Assembly (NCBI GenBank): GCA_004380135.1
Contig: QXCR01000029.1
Span: forward strand, 171,302-235,301
Reading direction: 5' to 3'
DNA: 64,000 nt
DNA from: Stemphylium vesicarium
Lineage: Eukaryota > Ascomycota > Dothideomycetes > Pleosporales > Pleosporaceae
Shown: piece by piece, positions 43,955 through 55,601 of the stretch
Layout: each line of letters starts with the position of its first letter
Position numbering within the stretch: position 1 is the first letter of the stretch
Position numbers and translations under genes: made by a program
Notes under the pieces: model-generated
What the model saw: the letters and a program-made list of their open reading frames with translations, nothing else
The model's database searches: none
What the model was told of the DNA's origin: nothing

Positions 43955-46900
43955 TTACTCCTCCATCTCGGATCCACTCTCGCTCCCATCATCGTCGCTC
44001 CCAGACAATTCCTCGTCTTCCTCGTCATCCTCTTCGCCCTCAAGACCATACGCATCTTGAAAGTCAGTGAGCTGCTTGCTCTGGATCTTGAAGCCCGCGT
44101 CTTCAAAGTCCTTCTTCAGGCCCTGCAGAAAAGTACAACGTCAGTATACCGCTTCAAAAAATCTGTGCAAAGGCAGTAAGCAAGGGGTAGGTCGAACTTA
44201 CATCCGTCATGATACCACCACACGTAACCACCAAATCCGTCTTCTCAGGCACAAACACATTAGCAACGACGTCGTTGAGAATCTGCCTCACATCGCTCTC
44301 TGTCACCTTGCGCACCTCTCTCAGCGCCCACTCCTGCCACTCCTTGCCCACACCACGCGTCACAAGATCGATAAACGAACTGCGCGCTGCATCCACAATC
44401 GTGGCCCTCTCATCCACAAAGTCGCGCACAATACTCGAAATGGCGCCTTCAAGCTCCAGCTTATCAAATCTCTGCGTACCATCCCCGTACTCCTTCACCA
44501 CCGTCCTCGCCTTGTTGTACGCCGCGAAAACATTAGGCGACTTTGAGATGCGGAACTTGAGCAGTCCCGTCTCGGGGTCGCGGAAGAAGTTGCTGCCGTA
44601 AGCGAGCCCCGTACCGCGGATCGACGTCCACATGGGGCCTTCGACAGCATCGAGGTAGGCGAGAGCGACCATGAGGGGCGGGAGTTGGGCGTTGGTGTAG
44701 CCCTTTGGGCCCTTTGCGGTGAGCACGGCGAAGCTGGAGTCGATGGTCATGGGGATCAGGTAGTGGGTTCCACCTGGGTTGCGGCCGACGGGCGAGAGCA
44801 AAGCGTTTCTGTCGTCGATGGGGTTTAGGGTGGGTTCGGGGCCTGGAGCAAAGGCAGAGGTGAGGTGTTTGAAGGTGGAGACGGGGTTGGGTAGGGTTTC
44901 GATGTTTGCGGTGACCAGGACGCGCATGTTGGAGAAGGTGAGGAGGTGGGTGCGCAGCGCTTCGAGCTTGTCGAGGACGACGCGCGGGTCGGTCTTCAGG
45001 AGCTTGAGGATTCGCTTTAGGTAGAGGCCTTTTACTAAGGTCCCCGTTGCGCGGACGGCCGAGGCGGCGTCGTAGTGGATCATGCGGTCTACGGCGAAAC
45101 TCATGGCGTTGCCGTCGCGCTTCTCCTCGGGCACGTCTGCTAGCATCTTCTTGACGGCCGAAATGATGCGCTCCGTGTCGAAGATGGAGTCTACCAACAT
45201 GGATCGTAGCCATAGTACCACCGTCTCGAACTTGTCGGCTTCGGCAATGAAGGGAATGTAGATCATCTCCGAGCTCCCAATTTCTGTGCCACGGTCCATG
45301 GAGTACTCGATCGTGTCCTGCTCGAGCTTGGTGATGACTTCCTCGTATTCAATGCGCTTGCCATCTTTCATGATGGGGGTGGCGAAGAAATTGGTGAGAT
45401 AGACGCCGAGAAGAGGCTTGAGGTCAGTGGGGAGAGTGGCAGTGCCCAGTGCCAGACCAAAGTGCACGAAGGAGGTTGGTATATGCTCAAAGTGTATGAA
45501 GAGAGGAGGACCGTTTTCGTCCTTGTCCACAATCTTCTGGACTGGGTTGTCGAGGTTGCCGAGCTTCTTCGCTAATCCTGATCGCGCTGTGGTGGTTTGG
45601 AAAAAGTGGATCGACTCGGTGCTTGGGACCTTCACGCTTGAAATGATCTCCTCTGGAATGGGTTTGTCGTTCTCTTCTTGTGCCTCCTTGAGCTTTTGTG
45701 TCAGATTCTTCAGCCCTTCGTCACCAAGCTTTTCTTGCTGCGCTTTGACACGGGCGATTTCGTCGTTCTTGATCTTTTCTGAAAGGGACTTGGAGGGCTT
45801 GCCGAGAATTGAGACGTGGTGCGCATCCACCATCCACTTGTTCAAGTACGCTCGCCACTCTTCCTCTGTCCACTTGTCCAGGATGTCAAAGACATCAAGA
45901 GTGGCCATTGCATCTTTGAGATGGGCGCCGTTTCGGTCGCCAAATACGTGGTCCTTGATGATGGGATCCTTGTACTCGTCGAGGCCAATCTCGGACATGT
46001 ATCGTGTTTGTCGTTTGAAGCGGTGGAGGCAGTCCTTCAAGTAGCTCATGTCAAGCGGCTTAGAAGCATGGTCCTTGAGAACTTCAAAGAACCTCTTCTC
46101 AGCATCCGCGAGTTTGTCTGTCTCTACGGATGACAGAGTCCACCAGATGATCATGTCATAGTGACCTTTGCACCAGAAGTAGACCATGCTTGCCAAGTGC
46201 TCCTTTTCGACAAGTGTGTTGACGAGAACCGAGACAGAAGAACCGGCGAGGTAGTTGAGTAGGGTGTTGATTGCGGTTTCACCAAGGTCGTCCGTAGTCT
46301 CCGGGCCCAGGAATGCAATCTGAACCTCTCCCATAGACTCGTCCTCTTCCGGGAACTCTACCGTGTCTACGGTGGTCTTGCTTAGTGGAGGCGTGCGGGT
46401 CGACTCGACCCAAGGGCGCTTGAACGGCGCATCGTAAGCTGGTACACGATCGATAATCTGGTCCTCGAAATTATCCAAGACTTCCAACAGATTTGGATGA
46501 TCGACTTCTCCAATAAGGATGACCCGCAGGTTTTTGGGTTGGTACATGTCTCGGTGAAATTGACGAATGCGCTCTGCAGTTGAGACTCTAAGGTTCTCCA
46601 TCAAGCCACCAGTCTCCATACGGAAACCATCACCTTCAGGGTACAAGAGGCGACGCATTTGGAGGTCCATCAAGTCGCCCTGCAAGTTTTGTCGTCCCTG
46701 CATCTCGGAATAGACAACTCTAGGCGAAGTTAGCATTTTTCAGTCGTCATGGTGGTGACAGCTTACCCTGCATCCTCACCCTTTCCATCAATGTGATGCA
46801 CCTCGGTGTAGCAGCCGGCATCGGTAAGCGTGGGAACGATGAGATGATCTAGATAGATGGGCAGTAATTGTGCGAAGCCTTCCCAGCCGGCAGTGGAAAG

Positions 46901-47267
46901 TGTGTATACCGTCTCCGAAACGTCTGTCCATGCATTGGTGTCCGAGTATGAACGGGTGGCAATCTTATCCAGTACACCCTTGAAGGGATACTGTCTTGAG
47001 CCCATGAAGCAGAGATGCTCAAGGGTATGCGCTGAGCGTGTCAGTAGAGGTGTCGGAAGCTGGGTTATCCTACTCACGTGCACCCGAGTCATCATGGATC
47101 TCTGTGGCAACCGCAAAGTTTCCGTATACCTTTGGGCCCTTTCGGTCAACCACGACTACGCGTAGACCTGTGCGCTGGGACTCATACTGAGTGAAAGTGG
47201 CGTCGGCATAGTCTGCCTTGAATTGTTGTATCTTCTTGAAGTGCGTCTCCTGCTGTACAGAACCCAT
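43955..47267 (-). CDS. M16-family zinc metalloprotease (YOL098C/Sdd3-like)
   Basis: Insulinase-type (M16) peptidase of the branch that includes yeast YOL098C. Four exons on the minus strand: 47078-47267, 46767-47031, 44202-46719, 43955-44122; introns of 46, 47 and 79 bp; about 1046 residues. Inverted zinc motif HTLEH near residues 65-69 within DDSGAPHTLEHLCFMGSRQY (split by intron 1), then SDTNAWTDVSETVYTLSTAG and GVVYSEMQGRQN. Two M16 halves are visible; the C-terminal half includes RILVTANIET-like strand sequence and an inactive domain ending GLAYGSNFFRDPETGLLKF. The short last exon codes an acidic tail (EDDEEDEELSGSDDDGSESG). The ATG at 47267 gives the normal N-terminus. An upstream exon at 47498-47706 could add a membrane segment in frame (see findings). 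Substrate unknown; location probably cytosolic with this start. Confidence 0.9.
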
Positions 47268-47858
47268 GGTGCCGAATGTGAATGACTGAAATGAAGATTC
47301 AGCGCAATAGTCAAAGCAGTCGTGCTTGGTGCTAGGATCACTGGCACAGGCCGCTTTGTCCAAATCGGTACTACCATTGTTGTTAGCCGAACCGTGGTTG
47401 CGACCAGGTACCACTTCTTGATCAGAAGAGCGCAAATATAGGCAGAACCGCGCGCTAGTCGCTTAACACACTGTGAAGGGAAAGCATGCATACTTACGCG
47501 TTGATGGCAAGAAATAAAAGCAAAAGAATACCACCCCAAATCAGCGAATGAGGAATAGTGGAGAAGAGGCGTGGGAGCGAGTCTCTGAGTGAGGAGTATC
47601 GCTGCGCTAGAGAGGCTACGGAGAGAAAGACTAGCAGAAGGTAAGACAGTTGCCTGGTGCAAGACTTCTTGGGCACGTGTTCCAGGCTCTTTGAAGAATA
47701 GACCACACAAACTTCCTAGTGGTGGCGGGGTAAGTGTGGCGGGGCAACGACACCAGGGCTGACGTCGCTTGTGCGTCCGTGCTGCTTCAATGCGGCCAGG
47801 GTCCTGCGACGTTGTGAGACTTTATTATACCGACATGACAATCGCCCCCTGATCGCAA
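47268..47858. promoter_or_regulatory. Intergenic region between divergent M16 protease and ZW10 genes
   Basis: Holds a minus-strand 70-codon frame (47494-47706) with two hydrophobic stretches (QLSYLLLVFLSVASLA and LIWGGILLLLFLAINA) that could be an upstream exon of the protease gene or a leader ORF. Otherwise promoter sequence. Confidence 0.5.
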
Positions 47859-50499
47859 ATGCCTTTGCAAGTGTCAGACGAACAGCTGGGCGATGCGCTC
47901 CTTCAATCGGCCAAGTATGGGGCGTTTCCCCAAGACGAACATGTGGCATCTGCTACAGTACCATCCAACGCGCTCCCAAAGCTACTAGAGGTGGTTAGTA
48001 GGGCACGAGAGGAAACCAAAGTACGCGAAACACACATTCTATCGTGGCGCCGTCGTTGACTGTTTGCCCCAGGAGGAAGTCCGCAAGCTCTCCCGAGAAG
48101 CCGCACCCGATGTCGATGGTTGGATAGATCAAGCACGCAAACTTCAGGACGATATTAAACGCTCGCAAGTCACGGCCAAGGAAATAGTGCAGGAAGCAGA
48201 AGCAGGCAGGGAGAATACAGCACGGGTTCAAGACTCTGCGAGCAAGGTTAGCCTGCTACACACCGAGATCGCCTACAATGAGAGCCTGGCACAAGCTGTG
48301 GAGCAACTGAGAGACATCTCAACGTTGCTGGACTCGGCTCAGAACGCTGCCGTAAATGGTCATGTTATACACGCCCTAAATACCCTGGAAGATGCGGATA
48401 GCGCATTCAAGAGGCTCGGGCCTTTTGCGACCACGAGAGTAGTGAGTGTGCTGAAGAACAAGGAGGAACAGCTGAAAAAGGCAATCGTGGAGACTGTGAC
48501 AGAATCTTGGAGCGGGCTGGTATCAGTCGACAACACTAATCATAGAATTTCACTGCACCAGTCGATCGAACGCGATGCCAAAGTCGACATCAACACAACC
48601 GTCGAAGCCCTCACGAAACTGAATCTCCTCGACAATTTCATTCACCGCCTCGGTCGCGATCTCGATAGAACGATTATATCCCCCCGCCTCGCCATGGGTT
48701 CTGACTGCATTGTGTCTGCAGTCGAGGTCAAAGGAGACGATATACAACGCGCTGGTCCAGTAAACGACGGAAGTGTCAAGGCGACACTTGAAGACATTCA
48801 GCTGGTCGCCGAGTACCTGAGTACACGTCTACCGCCCAGTATTGCGATCCCGTTATCATCCAAAATCGTCCCAATCATCGCGTCTCGTCTCATATCAAAT
48901 CATCTTTTGCCTGCTGTGCCGATTTCGACAGAGGGTATCCCGCAATTTCAGGAATCGCTCTCATACGTCTTGGGGTTCGTGGAGTATCTGGATGAACTTG
49001 ACTGGTCTGGCCAGAGCCGTCTCTCGGACTGGGTTGATAAATCTGCCGAGATTTGGCTGGCCAAACAAAAGGAAGCTGCAATTGCTGGTGTACAATCCAT
49101 GATTCCAAAGAAAGTGCTAGAGAAGAAGACTGTAGAGAGGGTTGAGACGCAAGTCGTATCTAAAGGGGACGCACTGCACGCTGGTGAAGATCAGGAAGAT
49201 GACTGGGCTGCTGACTGGGACGCGGAAGAAGAGACAACGACGGAGCAGAAGGAGACGGCGGAAGAGGAGACAACGACGGAGCAGAAGGAGACGGCGGAAG
49301 AAGAGGATATGAGTGCGTGGGGCGATGAGGTCGACCTGGCCGTTGACGAACCAAAAGAAGAAGAAATCAAAGAGAAGCCATCGGATGCAGAGGATGCGGA
49401 CGACTGGGGTGCAGATTGGGATGATGATACCGACACTAAGCCAACTGCTTCGCCAAAATCCCCAGTCAAGTCACCAAAGTCGCCAAACAAGAACGTCAAG
49501 CCGGCACAACAGAAAGCGCCCGCCCAACAAGAAGTAACGTTGCGAGAGACGTATACCGTTACGGCGATTCCTGATGCAATTATGGAAATCATTCTGCAGG
49601 TCCTTAAAGACGTACACACCCTCAACTCAGCCGATCTTGTCAAATCGGCTATTGCGCCTGCAAGTGGAGGACTATATGCTGTTCCAAGCCTTCTGCTTGC
49701 AATGTACCGGGCTACTGCTGTTATGCATTACTCAAAGGATGTTGCGAGCAACATGCTCATTTACAACGACTGCCAGCGGCTATCAGATCGATTGCGACTT
49801 TTCCTCCAAGAGCAGGGTGAGAAAGACCCTTCTTCTGCCTTACCGCTACACCTCCAACCTTCTAAGCGCTTGAAACCATTGCTTGAGGCGGATATCAAGG
49901 CTATAGATGGGTTCGGCAAGCGTGCGTATGGACGTGAGATGGAATCGCAACGACAGATTATACGAGACCATCTCGAAGATGCCCAAGGCTTCCAAGACTG
50001 CACAAACGTACCCTTTGCCACGGTCTGCGATGATGCGATTGCTACGACCATCGACAGGATAGGAGACGTGAAGCGACAATGGCAGAATGTACTGTCGCAC
50101 AGCGCCCTGCTCCAATCGCTTGGCTCTCTAGTATCAGCGGCCCTCACAAAGTTCATCAACGACGTAGAGGATAAATCAGACATTGCAGAAGATGAATCTC
50201 GCAAGCTACACGGCTACTGCGTCTCGCTTTCTACGCTGGCCCAGCATTTCCAGACCGAAGACGACAGTGGAGAGATGAGAGATTTGGCCGGTATCTACAC
50301 GCCCAACTGGTTCAAGTTCCAGTATCTTGGTGAAATTCTTGACAGCAGTCTTGCGGATATCAAGTACTTTTGGACGGATGGAGAGCTCAAGTTGGAAATG
50401 GAGGCTGAGGAGGTGATTGGCTTGATTGAGGCGTTGTTTGCGCCTAGTGAGCATCGGAGGAAGGCTATTGGGGAGATTAGGAGGACTAGTATGCAGTAG
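47859..50499 (+). CDS. ZW10/Dsl1-family protein (ER tethering / kinetochore)
   Basis: ZW10/Dsl1 proteins tether Golgi-derived COPI vesicles at the ER; in animals ZW10 also acts at kinetochores. Two exons, 47859-48020 and 48073-50499, with a 52-bp intron; about 862 residues. Exon 1 codes MPLQVSDEQLGDALLQSAKY. The N-terminal third is helical (QARKLQDDIKRSQVTAKEIV), the middle has SLSYVLGFVEYLDELDW, and an acidic, Trp-containing linker (DDWAADWDAEEET, DDWGADWDDDTD) at about residues 435-530 carries a 36-bp tandem duplication. The C-terminal half is the Zw10 C-terminal helical domain, with YSKDVASNMLIYNDCQRLSD and YTPNWFKFQYLGEILDSSLA. The WxxDW acidic linker is the part that binds COPI coat subunits in yeast Dsl1 (established for Dsl1, inferred here). 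Partners would be Sec39 and Tip20-like proteins. Confidence 0.88.
49225..49296 (+). repeat. 36-bp tandem duplication in the ZW10 acidic linker
   Basis: Two copies (49225-49260 and 49261-49296) differing by one base near the start, each coding EEETTTEQKETA, followed by a partial third copy (GAAGAAGAG). Confidence 0.95.
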
Positions 50500-50756
50500 A
50501 TGAATATGATCGCGCTGTGATTACGAACATCTCCTTACGAGTAACAGAGGTGACCTCTTATTGCCGCTGAACTCCACAAACTAGTAAACATGTCAAGTCC
50601 AGGCCCCGGAGGTTTGCGAACGCCGACTGGCTGGCCGTCCCCGCGCTAACCTCTTTTGAGAAAAAGTTCGAGATCCCAAAATTTCCTAAGCTTGCCAGGA
50701 TTCCAATCGTCACCTCCAAACAACTTGTCAATAACAGACGGAGATACAACGAAGCC

Positions 50757-52239
50757 ATGGATATGGATACAACAGAGACCAAAGTGCAGATCCGCCTTAC
50801 TACGCGCGATCCCGGCCTGCAAATCTCAGACGAGCCGAGTACTTTGCTCGTACAAACATGTGAGTCTTGTCGCATTATGCCTTGGCAGGCTGCGCAGTCG
50901 CGGAATTCGTCGCGGATTTCTGCATGCGCTGTGCTAACGGAATGCGCCTTTAGCTTTAACGCGCCATAAGCTCTCGACCCTCGTTAACGAGCTCCTGCAC
51001 CGTGGGGACGACAACCGCATCCCGTTCGACATACTCATCAATGGCGAGTTTCTGCGTACAAGCGTCGATGAATTCCTCACAAAGAACGGCATCAATGCTG
51101 AAGCGACGCTCGATGTAGAGTACACCAGAGCACTTGTGCCGCCTCTAAACGTCACCAGCTTCGAGCATGACGATTGGGTGTCTGCTGTCGACGTCCTGTC
51201 AGGCGTACAGAATGGGCAAGAGAGGATATTGAGCGCAAGTTACGACGGGCTGCTGCGTGTATGGAACACGTCAGGCGACGTATTGGCGACATCAGAAGCG
51301 CCCAGCAACGGAGGCCGAATCACCAGCTTGAAGACGGCCAAGTGGTTATCTGAGAAGAAGATGGTGGCAGCAGGTTTGGACAATACAGTGCGTGTGTACA
51401 AGTACGACGACGACGCCCGAACCATCACAACCGCTCTGGAACTCTTTAACCACCGCTGGGGCGTCGAAGACGTGGCCGTCCACGCGGCCTCGAGCCGAAT
51501 CCTCTCCGCCTCGTCCGACACCACTGTCTCGCTCTTCTCCAGCAACGCAAAGGAAAACCCCGTGGCGCCTTCAACCCTCCTCCCCACCTCAACCGCCGCC
51601 TCCAACAAGCGCCAGAAGCTCTCCAAGCCCGACCGCACCGTCCCCGCGCGCGGCGCCCTCGCCACATTCACCGGCCACAGCGCGCCCGTCTCGAGCGTCA
51701 TATTCAAGCCCGACGACGCCACAGTCGCCTACTCGGCCTCGCACGACCACACGCTCAAAACCTGGGACCTACCCACGCAATCCTGCGTCGACACCCGCAC
51801 AACCGGCCACTCCCTCCTCTCTCTCTGCGCCATCCCCTCGCGCAACCTGCTCGCAACAGGTACCTCGGCCCGCCACATCACCCTCATCGACCCCCGCGCC
51901 TCGGCCACCCAAATCAGCGTCATGACGCTGCGCGGCCACAAGAACGGCGTCGTCGGCCTCGCCACGGATCCCGCGTCTGAACACAATGTCGCCTCAGCTT
52001 CGCATGATGGCACTGTTCAGATTTGGGACCTCAGGAATGTGACCAAGGGGACGCAGATGGGTGAGGGTATGAGCGGTGAGAGCGTGTATACTATCTATCG
52101 TCAAGGGAAGATGGGCGAGGCGACTAAGAGTCATGGTGAGGGTGCCAAGGTGTTTGGCGTTTGTTGGGATGGAGACGTGGGCATTGTTAGTGGGGGTGAG
52201 GATAAGAGGGTGCAGATTAACCGTGCTGTGGGGTCATAG
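50757..52239 (+). CDS. YTM1: Ribosome biogenesis WD-repeat protein Ytm1
   Basis: Part of the Erb1-Nop7-Ytm1 complex needed for 60S ribosome assembly in the nucleolus; it is removed by the Rea1 AAA ATPase. Two exons, 50757-50859 and 50954-52239, with a 94-bp intron; about 462 residues, the family length. The N-terminal NLE domain opens VQIRLTTRDPGLQISDEPST and continues after the intron with LTRHKLSTLVNELLH and PFDILINGEFLRTSVDEFL. Its conserved Glu binds the Rea1 MIDAS domain in the yeast protein. WD repeats follow: ILSASYDGLLRVW, VAAGLDNTVRVY, GHSAPVSSVIFKP, AYSASHDHTLKTWD, GHKNGVVGLATDP and ASHDGTVQIWDLR. Start at ATG 50757 (MDMDTTETKVQ). Converges on TRM112. Confidence 0.95.
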
Positions 52240-52959
52240 GACACTGGCTGTGATAAGTGCTGGTGGTGGAAAGGTGGTGAAGAGAGAGTGTTTTTTTTTT
52301 CAGGCGTGTAATTTTCTAGATACCAATATTGGGCTAAGAAAGAAGAGGATAATAAAAGTCCAGCTTTTGCGCTCTTTTTCTCTCAACAAAGAAGTAGTGG
52401 ATATCTCTATCCGGCCTGTCTCCATGTCTCTCTTCTAAGTTCACGCTTGCTCCGCCTTTCTCCCTGCATCTCAGCTACAGCGTCGATTCATTCCAAGCTT
52501 GAATACATTTGAGAAATGAAAAAGAGGGGGGGGGGGAATTAATTCATCAATTCGCACTATCTAGACAATGGCCCTCTAACCCAACGAATTTCCCGTTCCC
52601 CACCTTCTCTCCCTATCCTGACGCGTGGGTCCGGCTTAAACTCCTCGTGCCCTCGCCCATTCGATAAACGCAGCGGGGCGCTAATAGCCAATTCGCGTTG
52701 TCGTTTCTTCACAAAGCTCCTGCTTCTTCCCTGCGCAGCCATGGCATTCCATTCCATTGCATCCGGCTAGAGGAACGTAGTCGGAAGTGCAATTCTCTAG
52801 CAGGGATATTCTTTTACTTTCTTTCTTTTCCTTCCTTCTCCCTGGTCCTTCTGCTGAGCAACATGGTAATCCAATTCTCGTGTTGCCCTCTTCCACGAAA
52901 GACGAAGAATCGAAAGGACACGTTGTGCTGTATCCGAGGTCTCTTTCCTTCACCCATTT
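52240..52959. other. Intergenic region between convergent YTM1 and TRM112
   Basis: 3' flanks of both genes. Contains G-run (about 52526-52538) and T-run tracts. No gene seen. Confidence 0.5.
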
Positions 52960-53127
52960 TCAGACTAAATGCCCCGGCAGCAGAAAATTCGCAACGCCCT
53001 CTTTAACCGCGTACTCGTGCTCGCATGACGCGCAGACTAGCTTGCCGGACTGAATGTGCGTTTCGATGAGGATGCGGTGGAGGTCTTTGGCTGTTTGGCT
53101 GGGTTGTTCTTCTCCTTCTTCTTCCTC

Positions 53128-53158
<31 letters not shown>

Positions 53159-53706
53159 GCGTTGGCGGCTGCGGCGTCGGATATAGTAGAAGTAGAAGTA
53201 GTGGTGGTGGTGGATGGCTCAACGAGATCGGCTGGTGTAGGCGGTGTAGATGGGAGGGCGGGGAGACCGAGCTATGGATGTAGATGTTAGTCAGAGTTTC
53301 TTTGTATGGGAGGTACGCAAGGTGAGATTCGAGGAGATGTGTAAAGGAATGATGGGTGAGACTGGGACTGGGATCTCTTGCATCTGCATCTTGCACACCC
53401 CAGCAGAGCACATCACTTCACCTATACTTCTTCTCCCAGCTTGCAATGGAATCCATTCCCCTCCGTGCCATCTCTCTCTCTCTCTCTCTCTCTCAATAAA
53501 GATAAAAGAAATAAACTCACCTCCGTACATATCCCCCTAACCTCCTCCCACAGCACTCTCGGCAGTATGTTCTTCAAAAAAGCCAAATTGAGGTCCGTCT
53601 CCACGATTTCCAGTTCCGTCTCGCGCGGGTGCAAGGGGAAGGATGCCGGGTTCGTTTTGCACGTCTTTACCGCGCAGGTGAGGAAGTTGAGGGTGAGGAG
53701 TTTCAT
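52960..53706 (-). CDS. TRM112: Trm112, activator subunit of tRNA/rRNA/eRF1 methyltransferases
   Basis: Small zinc protein that stabilises and activates Trm9, Trm11, Mtq2 and Bud23. Two exons on the minus strand, 53521-53706 and 52960-53271; the 249-bp intron carries a (TC)12 run. About 165 residues, longer than the usual 120-135. Exon 1 starts MKLLTLNFLTCAVKTCK, the family N-terminus, and includes ASFPLHPRETELEI and FLKNILPRVLW. Exon 2 has ETHIQSGKLVCASCEHEYAV and ends KEGVANFLLPGHLV, with the Cys pair of the zinc knuckle. The extra length is a Thr/Ala/Gln/Glu-rich insert in the middle (residues about 80-115) with ten Gln codons coded by (CAA)n. All conserved ends are intact, so it should be functional. 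The insert is unusual for such a compact protein. Confidence 0.93.
53128..53157 (-). repeat. (CAA)10 microsatellite coding polyglutamine in TRM112
   Basis: Ten CAA codons on the minus strand, inside the central insert; followed by Glu codons. Confidence 0.95.
53471..53494. repeat. (TC)12 microsatellite in the TRM112 intron
   Basis: 24 bases of TC on the + strand, AG on the gene's own strand, close to its 5' splice site. Confidence 0.95.
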
Positions 53707-54442
53707 TGTTTCGTGGCTTCTATTGCTCGTCCTGGGTTGAGAGGGTGTGGGTCGAAGGGTGGGTGGTAGGTAGGCGTGACGGATATTCCTTGGGCGAGCG
53801 CGAGTGGAAATTGAGGTCGAAGAGAAAGGGTGGCGTAGGAGTAAGAGGTAGTAGTTGGGTAGCGGAACTGATGCAGATTTGCGCTGATCTGGGGCAGGAT
53901 TCGTGGTAATTGCGGTAAGGCGGGGTGCGGTGGTTTGGTAGCACCAGCAGAATAATTTTTGTGGCGCGCGAATTGTCCAGGGTGGGGGCTTCATGGTGGG
54001 GTAAACCCAAAACGCTAACATGTGGCTTAATTTACACTTATTTCCTAACAGAACAAAGGTAAGACTTTAGGTTACTAGCTTTTTGCTAAAAAAATTTTGC
54101 TAATGTCATGTCTAACATACTTTCACGCATATTTTCCTTCGTCCAGGAAAGAGGTAAAAAGATAATTTAGCGCGTTTGTTTTGGCGCGAAGTCCGACTTC
54201 ATCTTGATCGTTTTAAGGTATTGCTCGACAGGTCATTGGCAGCCTAGCGCTACTTGCATGGTCGAAGGGGCAAATTGTCTTAGTTTTGATAGTATGGGAG
54301 AGGATGGTTGACAGAGCAGCCAGTCTAATTGATCTTGGGGTATCTTCCATCAAACATCATGCTGTCCTTCATGTTTCCAAAGACGTCCTCTCCTTACCAG
54401 CCTTTATATTCTCAACGCTTAGTGCCGCATACTAGTAACGAC
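53707..54442. other. Intergenic stretch
   Basis: TRM112 promoter side and 3' flank of the mutase-family gene. An AT-rich block at about 54030-54120 stands out against its surroundings. No gene seen. Confidence 0.5.
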
Positions 54443-55259
54443 TCAAATGCTCGGTTTCTGCTTCGTAGCCTCATCGTCAACTCTCGCCGCCTTCTTCGCC
54501 GCCTGTTCCTCGACCTCGGGCGGAAAGTCGCCAGGCACGATACCAAAAATGCCAACATCGCTTCTACCCATTCCACCGCCATTCTTCTCCGTCTCCTCGC
54601 TCTCCTTCAGGATAAAAGATCCAGGCTTCTGCTTCATAGCCTCCTCATCAAATTCAAAGATGCGGTAGTCCGCATTGAAGAACATGCGATTGCATACCGC
54701 GGTGCGCAAGAAACCAGAGTGAGAAACAACGGCTATGACTTTCTCAGGCCGCGAGTACAGTTCCTTGAGACAAGTCTGACCACGGGCTACAATGGCCTTT
54801 TCGGTAAAGGCATAAGGGTTCTGCGAGAGATTTGTCGTCTTGTCCGGGAACGAGGGGTCTACAACGGAAAAATCGTACTGGGGGAATTCTTTGGAGATGG
54901 CGTCGATGGGTGTTCCGGTATCACAGGGCTTGTCTGCGTTTTCTTGCCAGCTTGCCGAGGGGATGACTGCGATCGTTGTTGTGAGATTTTATCGTGTCGG
55001 TATTCACGCTTGTCTTACCTTTGGTGCCTTTCTTGATGAGCCAGTCTAGTCCGATGGTGGCGGTTTGCAGCGTTCTTCTTTGTGCGCTCACAACAATGAG
55101 GTCAACTTCGTTGCCAATCTTGGTTTGCTTCAGGTGCTCGTGCAACTCGCGACATTGCTGCTCGCCGAGCTCGGTGAGAGGAGGGTCGCGGATGGACCAG
55201 TCACTTGTGGCATTGTGCTGCGCCTGGGCGTGGCGAATGAGTACAAGTTTTGGGGCCAT
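54443..55259 (-). CDS. Phosphoglycerate mutase / histidine phosphatase family protein
   Basis: Histidine-phosphatase superfamily member of the fungal group that includes Pmu1-like proteins; real substrate unknown. Two exons on the minus strand, 55019-55259 and 54443-54966, with a 52-bp intron; about 254 residues. The phospho-acceptor motif near the start is LVLIRHAQAQHN (RHA in place of the usual RHG); DPPLTELGEQQC follows. The second catalytic His is in VVSHSGFLRTAV. Exon 1 alone reads into the intron, which hides the true C-terminal half. The C-terminus is charged. ATG 55259 (MAPKLVLIRHA) is chosen because the catalytic motif follows directly; ATG 55274 is an in-frame alternative. Likely cytosolic. 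Confidence 0.88.
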
Positions 55260-55601
55260 GGTTAGGAATTGCAATTCGATGGAATGGGTGAGTCTAGATG
55301 CAACAAGAGAAGGCGCGGTGGCTCTTATGTAGGTTGGCTAGAACGTGATTGTTTTGAGACAAGTTTGCAATGACGCGCTAGTGGGGCGGACGTACCTGCA
55401 TCTCGATGACGCGGGTACTGATAACTGTCACTCCACAAGCGGCAGGAAAGACGAAACACGGTGAGCAAGCGGGCCGAACAAGAAGATTCTGGCAATGCTT
55501 GGCTAGTTTGCATGTTGTTCATTGATCGTTAAGGCCTTTGAAACCGCTCGTTAGGCATCTTGAGTGTCTGCAGTAATGTGCACCCAGCATTATGCAGCAG
55601 T
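55260..55601. other. Intergenic stretch
   Basis: Gap between two minus-strand genes: promoter of the mutase-family gene and 3' flank of the proteasome alpha gene. Nothing else seen. Confidence 0.5.

Noticed and set aside
44154..44201. M16 protease ending at 44154
   Set aside because: The last residues before that stop read into an intron (44123-44201). The next exon supplies a typical acidic tail.
53037..53411. Frames with poly-Asn, poly-Cys or poly-Leu at the TRM112 locus
   Set aside because: They are other-frame readings of the (CAA)n tract; the Trm112 exons explain the region.
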